NCBI GenBank assembly: GCA_029580855.1
Contig: JAKPQH010000070.1
Location: 1-54,684 of the forward strand
Length of the DNA: 54,684 nucleotides
Reading direction: 5' to 3'
Origin: a bacterium
GTDB lineage: Bacteria; Methylomirabilota; Methylomirabilia; Methylomirabilales; 2-02-FULL-66-22
The notes under the pieces are model-generated. The model did not search any database and was not told the origin of the DNA. It saw nothing but the letters and a program-made list of their open reading frames with translations. The translations under genes and the position numbers were made by a program. Of the stretch, positions 1-6,749 are shown in pieces (position 1 is the stretch's first letter; the number at the start of each line of letters is the position of its first letter).

Positions 1-503
1 TCACGGCGATCGATTGCTGCACGCGGCTGCGGCTGGTCTCCCTCGCCGAGGAGATGACGATCTCCACAGCCAAGGCGTTCGCGCCGTATGTCTTGAGCAC
101 CTTCCCGTTCGCGGTGCGGCTGGTCCAGCCGGCCACCGACCGTATCGTCACGCCCTGGGACCCCGCCGGGCCCCAGACGCCCTGGGCCCGCCCGGTGCAA
201 GCCCCTCCGTTCCCGGGGCTGGTCGCGTCCTGCGGGGCGCCACCCCGACTGATCCCCCCGCGGACGCCCCGCCGGACCGGGCGCGTGGACCGGGCGCACC
301 AGACCGATGACCAGGAGTTCTACCATCGCCGGCGCTACGCTCCGCGGGCCGCGCTCCGGTGCGCCTTCGCCCGCTGGCTGTGGCACTCCACCCATCCGCG
401 CGTCCACCCCGGGGCCCGCCTGCGGGGCCGCCCCCCGCTCCCGGCGTACCGCGCGTTCCCGGCGTACCGGGCGATCACGCGACTGAAGTGTTACCCATGT
501 TGA
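1..503 (+). pseudogene. Decayed IS481-type integrase-core transposase (C-terminal remnant)
   Basis: One open frame enters from the left edge and ends at a stop at 501-503. Its first part reads like the middle of an IS481-type DDE integrase core (AIDCCTRLRLVSLAEE, then FPFAVRLVQ, the stretch that normally precedes the TDNG motif). The TDNG block and the following helix are replaced by about 40 low-complexity residues. Family sequence then reappears (PPRTP, then RVDRAHQTDDQEFY, where intact members read KVERSH..DDQEFY). The rest is unrecognisable. A catalytic Asp and the surrounding fold are therefore lost and the gene is dead. The motif TGTTACCCATGT at 489-500 resembles IS481 end sequences as I remember them. 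Family assignment rests on motif recall and is moderately sure. Confidence 0.5.
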
Positions 504-582
504 CAGGTAGGACATCTCTTGCAGGTCGAGGCGGCAATCTTCCTGCCTTCTCGGGCGGCGGCATCGTGACCGCGGGCGGGCG

Positions 583-656
583 TGGCTGGGGGACTAGGAT
601 TCGAACCTAGATAGCCAGATCCAAAGTCTGGAGTCCTGCCATTGGACGATCCCCCA
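583..656 (-). tRNA. tRNA-Gln (anticodon UUG)
   Basis: On the minus strand the 7-bp acceptor stem TGGGGGA/TCCCCCA closes the molecule. The anticodon stem CCAGA/TCTGG holds the loop CTTTGGA, so the anticodon is TTG. The T arm has the GGTTCGAATCC pattern. Discriminator G and an encoded CCA follow (RC of 583-586). All arms are intact, so it should be functional. It lies 63 nt downstream of the ferredoxin gene and has its own promoter-like sequence at 668-696. Confidence 0.96.
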
Positions 657-667
657 GTGCGCGGGGC

Positions 668-696
668 ATTCTAGCCCTCTCGCCGGCGTCCCGCAA
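668..696 (-). promoter_or_regulatory. Sigma-70-type promoter for tRNA-Gln
   Basis: The minus strand reads TTGCGG, a 17-bp spacer, then TAGAAT. The -10 box ends 11 nt before the mature tRNA 5' end, which suits initiation a few bases upstream of the tRNA. The site falls in the ferredoxin-tRNA spacer. Confidence 0.6.
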
Positions 697-719
697 GTCC
701 GTCGGAGGGCGATTCGTCG

Positions 720-1055
720 CTACGCGCCCGTCTTGGGCATGAGGTTCGAGAGCAGGAGCCGCTCCACCGGCTTGCCGCCCACGACGTGCCGCTCGACAAT
801 TTCCTCGACGTCCTTCACGCCGACCTGCCCGTACCACACGCCTTCGGGGTAGATCACCACGTTCGCCCCCATGGCGCACGGCCCCAGACACGTGCTGCCG
901 CTGACGGCGACCGTTTCCCAGAGCTGGCGTTTCTCGGTCTCCTCCTGGAACTTTTTGAATACTTCGCGCGACTGCTTGGAGGCGCAATCCCCTTTCGGAT
1001 GCCCCGCCGGCCGCTGGTTGATGCACACGAAGATGTGATGGCGGTACTGGAACAC
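720..1055 (-). CDS. Thioredoxin-like [2Fe-2S] ferredoxin
   Basis: A small cytosolic electron-transfer protein of 111 aa. Cysteines at about residues 11, 24, 56 and 60 give the pattern C-x12-C ... C-x3-C (STCLGPC) of Shethna-type, thioredoxin-fold ferredoxins, which are related to the NuoE-type [2Fe-2S] domain. I chose the GTG at 1055 because AAAGGAG lies 8 nt upstream and the ferredoxin fold starts at once (FQYRHHIFVC). A longer frame to 1106 lacks support. The gene is 97 nt downstream of an IscS-type desulfurase on the same strand, so it may accept a cluster from, or serve, that Fe-S system (inference). Its redox partner cannot be told from the sequence. Confidence 0.9.
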   Translation of the reverse strand: MFQYRHHIFVCINQRPAGHPKGDCASKQSREVFKKFQEETEKRQLWETVAVSGSTCLGPCAMGANVVIYPEGVWYGQVGVKDVEEIVERHVVGGKPVERLLLSNLMPKTGA

Positions 1056-1152
1056 GGGAGGGACTCCTTTCCATGTGGCGCTCCGCCGCACGGCGCGCAA
1101 GACCACACCACGTCCGACCGGCCGGAATCACCGCAAGGTCGAAACCGCTGCG

Positions 1153-2316
1153 TTATGCGCCCATCGCGCGCAGGCGCGTCACTTCCTCCACCAGCCGGTT
1201 GCAGACGTAATCCACTTCCTCTTCGGTGTTGCCGCGGCCCAGGCCGAACCGGATGCTGGCGTGCGCCAGCGCTTCCCCCAACCCCATGGCGCGGAGGACG
1301 TGACTCGCCTCGATCGAGGCGGACGTGCACGCCGAGCCCGCCGAGACCGCGATCTCCTTGAGCGACATCAGCAGCGCCTCGCCGTCGACGAAATCGAAGC
1401 TCACGTTGAGGTTGCCGGGGAGCCGGCGCGTCGGGTGGCCGTTCAGATGGATGTGGTCCAATCGCAGGAAGAGGTTGGACCGCAGCCGCTCCCGCAGGGC
1501 CGTCAGCGCCGCCGTCTCCTCAGGCATCACGCGGCCGGCCAGCTCGCACGCCTTCCCCAGGCCGACGATACCCGGCACGTTCAACGTCCCGCTGCGCCGC
1601 CCTTTCTCGTGCCCGCCGCCGTCGAGCTGGGGCACAAGCCGGACCCGCGGTTTCTCCATCCGGACGTACAGCGCGCCGACCCCCTTGGGGCCGTAGAGCT
1701 TGTGGGCCGTGAGGGAGAGGAGATCCACGTGCAGCTCGTCCACCCCCGCGGGGATCTTCCCGACGCCCTGCACCGCGTCGCTGTGAAGGAGCACTCCGCG
1801 CTCCCGGCACATGCGGCCGATCTCGGCCAGGGGCTGGATCGTTCCCACCTCGTTGTTGGCCAGCATGATGGAGACCAGGATGGTCTTCGGGGTGATCGCC
1901 CGGGCGACGGCGGACGGATCCACGATCCCGTCGCGCCCCACGGGCACGTAGGTGACGTGAAAGCCCTCCTTTTCGAGCCGCTTGCACGTATCCAGGACGG
2001 CGTGGTGCTCGATCTGCGAGGTGACGAGGTGTGTCCCCTTGTCGCGATAGGCGTAGGCGACGCCTTTCAGGGCCAGGTTGTCCGACTCCGTGGCGCCGGA
2101 GGTGAAGACCACCTCGATGGGCTTGCACCCGATCAGACGGGCCACCTGCGCCCGCGCGGTCTCCACCGCCCCTTCGGCGGCCCAGCCGAACGCGTGGTTC
2201 CGCGAAGCCGCGTTCCCGAAATGCTCGAGAAAATACGGCCGCATGGCCTCGAAGACTTCGGGTGCCACGGGGGTCGTGGCGTGGTGGTCCATGTAGATGG
2301 GAAGCTTGAGTGGCAT
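1153..2316 (-). CDS. iscS: Cysteine desulfurase, IscS/NifS family
   Basis: A PLP enzyme of 387 aa that takes sulfur from cysteine for Fe-S cluster and thio-cofactor synthesis. The N-terminus is typical ([10 protein letters not shown]). The [10 protein letters not shown] motif, the PLP lysine in [10 protein letters not shown] (near residue 206) and the mobile-loop persulfide cysteine in [10 protein letters not shown] (near 330) are all present. The latter motif is the IscS/NifS (group I) form rather than SufS. The start is the ATG at 2316, with GGGAG 9 nt upstream. The open frame extends to 2772, but that extension has no family similarity. The gene precedes a [2Fe-2S] ferredoxin. No IscU, IscR or HscA is visible nearby, so scaffold partners must lie elsewhere. 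Confidence 0.95.
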   Translation of the reverse strand: MPLKLPIYMDHHATTPVAPEVFEAMRPYFLEHFGNAASRNHAFGWAAEGAVETARAQVARLIGCKPIEVVFTSGATESDNLALKGVAYAYRDKGTHLVTSQIEHHAVLDTCKRLEKEGFHVTYVPVGRDGIVDPSAVARAITPKTILVSIMLANNEVGTIQPLAEIGRMCRERGVLLHSDAVQGVGKIPAGVDELHVDLLSLTAHKLYGPKGVGALYVRMEKPRVRLVPQLDGGGHEKGRRSGTLNVPGIVGLGKACELAGRVMPEETAALTALRERLRSNLFLRLDHIHLNGHPTRRLPGNLNVSFDFVDGEALLMSLKEIAVSAGSACTSASIEASHVLRAMGLGEALAHASIRFGLGRGNTEEEVDYVCNRLVEEVTRLRAMGA

Positions 2317-2793
2317 GGTGATCGGCTCCCAGCTTTCGGCGGCCGGCAACCAGCGCAAGACGAGAACAGTTCCACCGGTCGACGGTACTATGCCAAGCGG
2401 TTTTTCGCCATCAGAGAGCGTGCGGCGGTCCGCGAACGGTCCTCGGCGCACCGTTCGCAACGCGCCGGCCTCACGCCAGGCCTCCGGATGCAATCCGCCG
2501 CCCGTCGCTGGCGGCTGACAGCCGGACGACTCTGCATTGTACAACCCCAGGCGCCGCGCCCGCACGCGCGGATTGCGGAGCGAGTCCGTTCTCGACCTCG
2601 CCGCCTTCCCCGCCACGCGGAGAAACGCAGGATCTCCTCGGCGGCCTGGCAGGGGTGTATCACGCGCTCCGGGGCTCCGGCCGGGATGTTGTCCTTGACC
2701 GTCCCGACCGACGCCGGCCCGTAGATCACCGCGGATCGCCCCGCCGGGCCCGCCGTGAAGCGCGATGCCCACGGATCGGTCACCCTCCGCCCG
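2317..2793. other. 477-bp spacer without a recognisable gene
   Basis: It lies between the start of iscS and the end of the dinB-coupled hypothetical gene, both on the minus strand. A minus-strand frame opens 11 nt after the hypothetical gene's stop (from 2783). It begins in a protein-like way and then becomes Arg-rich, low-complexity sequence with no family I recognise. It may hold the iscS promoter or a decayed gene. Confidence 0.4.
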
Positions 2794-3357
2794 CTATCCG
2801 AGCAGACGTCCCTTGACCGCCTGAAAGCGAGGATCGCGGAGCCGGTCCAGGTCCCTGCGCACGTAACCCAACCCGAAGACGCAGAGCTCGAAGTTCTCGG
2901 ACAGCTTCCGGAAGAGCGGGGACCGGCCCCCCGCGAAGTCCGAGGGAAACTCGGAGACGATCCGATACGAGCGCTTCCCGATCTGGACGTAGTCCAGAAA
3001 GGCGTCGGCGGAGATCAGGATCTTCGAGGCCCGGAGCCGCCGGACGAACTCGGGAAAGACCCCGGCCATGAACAGCGTGTAGTCCCCGATGTGCTTATGG
3101 ACGGTCCGCTCCCGCTCCAGCGAATCCGCCCGGTGCATCAGATCGCCTTCGGCGAGCATCTCCGCAACTTCCTCGACCCGCCGCCCGCGCGCGTCGCGGA
3201 TCCTGTACAACCGATCCACGTGGACAAAGTCCACCAGGACCTCGCTCAGGTATCCCATGACCTCCGTATCCGGCCACCCGAGATGCGCCGTGAAGTTGTG
3301 GTGCACCAGTTCCGTCAACAATCGAAAGAGCGGATGCGTGCGCGGCACCCCGGCCAT
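2794..3357 (-). CDS. Conserved-looking hypothetical protein coupled to dinB
   Basis: A protein of 187 aa that I do not recognise. It has no signal peptide or membrane segment and its composition is balanced. It looks all-alpha at first (FRLLTELVHHNFTAHLGW), with a mixed C-terminal half. Its ATG shares bases with the dinB TGA (TCAT on the plus strand at 3354-3357), a 1-nt stop/start overlap typical of translational coupling. That argues for a real protein, co-expressed with DNA polymerase IV. No catalytic motif stands out, and a role in damage tolerance would be guilt by association only. Confidence 0.75.
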   Translation of the reverse strand: MAGVPRTHPLFRLLTELVHHNFTAHLGWPDTEVMGYLSEVLVDFVHVDRLYRIRDARGRRVEEVAEMLAEGDLMHRADSLERERTVHKHIGDYTLFMAGVFPEFVRRLRASKILISADAFLDYVQIGKRSYRIVSEFPSDFAGGRSPLFRKLSENFELCVFGLGYVRRDLDRLRDPRFQAVKGRLLG

Positions 3358-4589
3358 CAGGCCCCCCTCCTCGCGTTTCGCCGCCCCCGCGCTTTCCCGC
3401 CGGACGAGGTCACAAGCAGCGAGGCCCGCGTTATCGCGTCGCTTCCGAAGCGCTGCTGAATCATATCCACCGTGCGCGCCAGGTCTCTCCTGGGGTCACG
3501 TCCCCGCGGGAACAGCGCCAGCTGCCCCGCGGGAGCGTGGCCGGCCCGCTGGAGGCGCGTCGCCGTCACCCCCAGCAGACGAACCCGTCTCCCCTTCCAG
3601 TCCACGCGCCCCAGCAGTCCCCACGCGGCGCGGAACAGATCGTCGCCGACGTCCGTCGGAGCATCCAGGATGACCGCCCGGGTGCGTGTCTGGAACCCGT
3701 CGTCGCGGAACTTGAGCGTCACCCCCCCGGCCAGAACCTCGTCAAAGCGCAGCCGGCGTCCGACCCGGTCCGCAAGCTCCAACAGGGTCCGCCGCATGAG
3801 CGTGCCGTCGGCGGTGTCCTCGGCGAACGTGTGCTCCGCACCGATGGATTTGGCTTCCTGCTCCGGCTCGACGGGGCGATCGTCGCGGCCGTTGGCCAAC
3901 TCCCACAGGTCGCACCCCCCTTGGCCCAGCGTCTCCTCCAGTGTCTCCCGTGCGGTCCGCGCGATCTGCCCGATGGTCCGATACCCCAGCTCGCGAAGGC
4001 GAGCCTCGGTCTTCGGCCCGACCCCCCACAGACGGGAAATCGGCAAAGGATCCAGAAACGCCCGCTCCTCGCCGGGCGCCACCACCACAAAGCCATCCGG
4101 CTTCCCGAGGTCAGAGCCGACTTTCGCCAGGAACTTGTTCGGCGCCAGGCCGATGGACGCCACCAGCCCCAGCTCGGATCTGATTCTGGTCTTCATCATC
4201 CGACCGATCTCGGCGGCGGGGCCGAACAGACGCCGGCTCGCGGTCACATCCAGAAACGCCTCGTCGATCGAGAGCGGCTCCATCAGGTCGGTGTACGTCC
4301 GCAGGATGTCGAAGATCCGCTCCGACATCTCGACGTAACGGGTCATGCGAGGCCGCACAAAGATGGCCGTTGGACACGCCCGGAAGGCACGGCCGATGGG
4401 GAGGGCCGAGCGAATCCCGAACGGACGCGCCTCGTACGAGCAGGCCGCCACCACGCCCCGGCCGGAGCCGCCCTTGGGGTCCGCGCCCACCACCACCGGC
4501 TTGCCGCGGAAGGCGGGATGGTCCAGCTGCTCCACGGACGCGTAGAACGCGTCCATGTCGAGGTGGATTATCGAGCGCGGGGAGTCCAT
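3357..4589 (-). CDS. dinB: DNA polymerase IV (Y-family translesion polymerase)
   Basis: An error-prone translesion polymerase of 410 aa acting at stalled forks. The N-terminal catalytic motifs are intact: HLDMDAFYASVE carries the first metal-binding Asp and the steric tyrosine region, and SIDEAFLDV carries the Asp/Glu pair near residue 105. The helix-hairpin-helix thumb (LWGVGPKTEARLRELG) and little-finger region follow. Near the C-terminus QLALFP matches a beta-clamp-binding peptide, so it should be recruited by the sliding clamp. It sits downstream of the M23 lipoprotein across a hairpin-forming 7-bp repeat array and overlaps the next gene by 1 nt. No LexA-type box was recognised. Confidence 0.96.
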   Translation of the reverse strand: MDSPRSIIHLDMDAFYASVEQLDHPAFRGKPVVVGADPKGGSGRGVVAACSYEARPFGIRSALPIGRAFRACPTAIFVRPRMTRYVEMSERIFDILRTYTDLMEPLSIDEAFLDVTASRRLFGPAAEIGRMMKTRIRSELGLVASIGLAPNKFLAKVGSDLGKPDGFVVVAPGEERAFLDPLPISRLWGVGPKTEARLRELGYRTIGQIARTARETLEETLGQGGCDLWELANGRDDRPVEPEQEAKSIGAEHTFAEDTADGTLMRRTLLELADRVGRRLRFDEVLAGGVTLKFRDDGFQTRTRAVILDAPTDVGDDLFRAAWGLLGRVDWKGRRVRLLGVTATRLQRAGHAPAGQLALFPRGRDPRRDLARTVDMIQQRFGSDAITRASLLVTSSGGKARGRRNARRGA

Positions 4590-4603
4590 TCCAATGGAAA
4601 ATT

Positions 4604-4690
4604 AACAACCGACAACTGACAACTGACCATTGGCCGGTTTTGCATTGTCGGTTGTCGGTTGTGCATTCGCGGGTGTCGTTGGTCGGCGGT
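4604..4690. repeat. 7-bp degenerate tandem array forming an 18-bp hairpin
   Basis: Heptamers close to GACAACT (4604-4629) are followed, after a short spacer, by inverted heptamers close to GTCGGTT (4642-4690). Positions 4605-4622 and 4645-4662 are complementary over 18 bp with a single G-T wobble, leaving a 22-nt loop. It fills the spacer between the M23 gene and dinB. Confidence 0.8.
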
Positions 4691-4704
4691 ACGTCACCCG
4701 CAGC

Positions 4705-5583
4705 CTACCTGGGTGTCGAGAGGCCGCGCACGAGCTCGTCGATGGTGGCCGGCAGATAGACCATGGGGTTGACGGGAACACCGTTCTTTCGCACCTCGAA
4801 ATGGAGGTGGGGGCCGGTTGCGCGGCCGGTGTCCCCGACCCCGCCGACCGCCTGCCCCTGTCTGACCGTGTCGCGCTCGCGCGCGATGATGATGGACAGG
4901 TGGGCGTACACGGTGCGAAGCCCCTGCCCGTGCTGCAGGACAACGGCCTTGCCGAGCGAGCCGCCGGTGTTGCCCGCGTAGATCACCTCGCCGTCCGCGG
5001 CGGCAACCACCTCCTGGTAATGCGGCGAGCCGATATCCATCCCCGCATGCAGCCGGCCGTTTCTCGGCCCAAAAGGCGACGTGACCGGGCCGGAGAGCGG
5101 CCAGACGAGCTCGGCGTCGGTCCTGACCCGGGGCGGCGCGGGGCCCGGCGCGTCCCCCGGCGGCGGCGTCGGCGGAAGCGATAGGTCTTCCTGGAGCGAC
5201 CGCTCCAAGGCGGTGCGCTCGTCGGTCGTGAGCTGCCCGGGAATCTCCACCTGCCGGATCGCCGTGGCGCCGGGAATCACGAGGCGCTGACCCACCTGGA
5301 GCGGCGCCGACGGTTTGAGGCGGTTGACCTCCATCAGCCTGGCGACCGGGACGCCGTAAGCCAGCCCGATACGGAAGAGGTTCTGCCCCGGCTGGACCAC
5401 GTGCACGACGCCCGCGGGTGGCGGGGGTCTTGTCGTACGCGTCGGCGCGGCGCACGCGGACGCGATGAGGGCCAGGGCGAGAAGGACGGAGGGCAAACGG
5501 GTGCTCTGGTCCCCGCGGCGCGAACGACGGGGCGCCCGGCGCCTACGCGGCGGATCGCCGATCGAGGGTGCAGCGGCGCTCAT
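4705..5583 (-). CDS. LysM/M23 peptidoglycan endopeptidase-like lipoprotein (NlpD/EnvC type)
   Basis: A murein-binding envelope lipoprotein of 292 aa. An Arg-rich n-region leads into a hydrophobic stretch ending in IASAC, a lipobox with the cysteine to be lipidated. One LysM domain follows (about residues 58-105, HVVQPGQNLFRIGLAYGV). After a Pro-rich linker comes an M23 domain with HAGMD (HxxxD, near 180) and HLHFE (HxH, near 256). The zinc ligands are therefore present, so it may be an active endopeptidase, unlike NlpD, whose M23 domain is degenerate. I start at the ATG at 5583, though the frame is open to 5634. It is the first gene before dinB on this strand. Confidence 0.9.
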   Translation of the reverse strand: MSAAAPSIGDPPRRRRAPRRSRRGDQSTRLPSVLLALALIASACAAPTRTTRPPPPAGVVHVVQPGQNLFRIGLAYGVPVARLMEVNRLKPSAPLQVGQRLVIPGATAIRQVEIPGQLTTDERTALERSLQEDLSLPPTPPPGDAPGPAPPRVRTDAELVWPLSGPVTSPFGPRNGRLHAGMDIGSPHYQEVVAAADGEVIYAGNTGGSLGKAVVLQHGQGLRTVYAHLSIIIARERDTVRQGQAVGGVGDTGRATGPHLHFEVRKNGVPVNPMVYLPATIDELVRGLSTPR

Positions 5584-5810
5584 CGGGGGCAATATACGGG
5601 TTTGGCCGAGAGCCGTCAACGGCCATGTGGCCACACGACCGCACCCGGACCGCTGCCCGACACAGTCGCCGAACGCGCGGCGTGTTCGGCGAGCGCGTCG
5701 TCCGTCGGTGCCGCGCGAGTGTTTTGTCGTATCCTCCCGCCTATTTGTTGGTTAAGATCGTGCCGAGTTTTCCGGCCCCTGCGGATCGCATCCTCAACCC
5801 GGAGCGGCGG

Positions 5811-6530
5811 ATGGGAAACGGCATCACCCGGACGCTCGTCGTCCCGGCACGGACGCGGCTCCTCCTCTGGCTGGCGGCAGTCGTCGGTCTCCTGCTCCTG
5901 GGGTGGCTTGCCGACGCGCCGGCGCTCCTGCGCGCGGCGCTGGCGCGCATACAAGAGCTGGGTGTCTGGGGTATGGTCATCTTCGTGCTCGTCTACATCC
6001 TGGCCGCGATCTTCCTCCTCCCGGCCGTCGTTCTCACGCTGGGCGCCGGAGCGATCTTCGGAATAGCCAAGGGGTTCGTCCTCGTCTCCATCGCCGAGAC
6101 CTTGGGCGCCGCCGCCGCGTTCTTTGTCGGGCGCTACCTGGTCCGGGATTGGGTGCATAGGCTGATCCAGGGGAACCCCACGCTTCTGGCCATCGATGAA
6201 GCCGTCGCGCGGGAGGGATGGAGAATCGTCGGGTTGGTCCGCCTGTCGCCGGCGTTCCCGTTCATACTGCTGAACTACGCCTTTTCCGTCACCCGCGTGT
6301 CGCCCCGCGAGTACGTCCTGGCGTCCTGGATCGGGATGATGCCGGGCACGGTCATGTATGTCTATCTCGGCTCCCTCGCCGGGAACCTGGTCCTCCTCGG
6401 ATCCGGACAGCGGGTTCACACACCGGCGGACTGGGCCCTCTACGCCTTTGGCCTCTTGTCCACGCTGGCCGTCACGATCTACGTCACCCGCCTGGCGCGG
6501 GCGGCGCTGAAACGGCGGATCGCCGACTGA
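5811..6530 (+). CDS. TVP38/TMEM64 (VTT/DedA-like) membrane protein
   Basis: An integral membrane protein of 239 aa. A first TM helix (LLLWLAAVVGLLLLGWL) is followed by the VTT core: LLPAVVLTLGAGAIFG, then a segment with FFVGRYLVRDW, then the re-entrant region RLSPAFPFILLNYAFSVTRV and further TM helices. The family is linked to lipid scrambling and undecaprenyl-phosphate recycling, but this member's substrate is unknown. The ATG at 5811 has GGAG 6 nt upstream. The upstream open frame to 5568 has no TM or family sequence. It stands alone on the plus strand, divergent from the M23 gene. Confidence 0.9.
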   Translation: MGNGITRTLVVPARTRLLLWLAAVVGLLLLGWLADAPALLRAALARIQELGVWGMVIFVLVYILAAIFLLPAVVLTLGAGAIFGIAKGFVLVSIAETLGAAAAFFVGRYLVRDWVHRLIQGNPTLLAIDEAVAREGWRIVGLVRLSPAFPFILLNYAFSVTRVSPREYVLASWIGMMPGTVMYVYLGSLAGNLVLLGSGQRVHTPADWALYAFGLLSTLAVTIYVTRLARAALKRRIAD

Positions 6531-6749
6531 CGGGCCCCGGCGCCGGAACGCGTGGGGCCGATTCCCCGCCCGACCGGACGCGGCGTGCAGTCCGGCGCTC
6601 GGCGCCATGGCGCTTGACCCACGGGCGGTTGTTCTCTAGGCTGACGCGGCAGAGAGGAGCGGGCCCGACCCCTCGGTCCCGCCGCGCCGCGGCGCGCGAA
6701 AGGGATTGATCGTCCGTCGCAGCCCGTGGAGACCAATCGGAGCGAATGG

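Noticed and set aside
1153..2772. A longer iscS starting near 2772
   Set aside because: The extra 152 residues lack family similarity, and the ATG at 2316 has a Shine-Dalgarno and the canonical N-terminus.
2388..2783. A 131-codon minus-strand frame between iscS and the dinB-coupled gene
   Set aside because: It begins in a protein-like way but soon turns to Arg-rich low complexity. No family, conserved motif or good ribosome site was seen.
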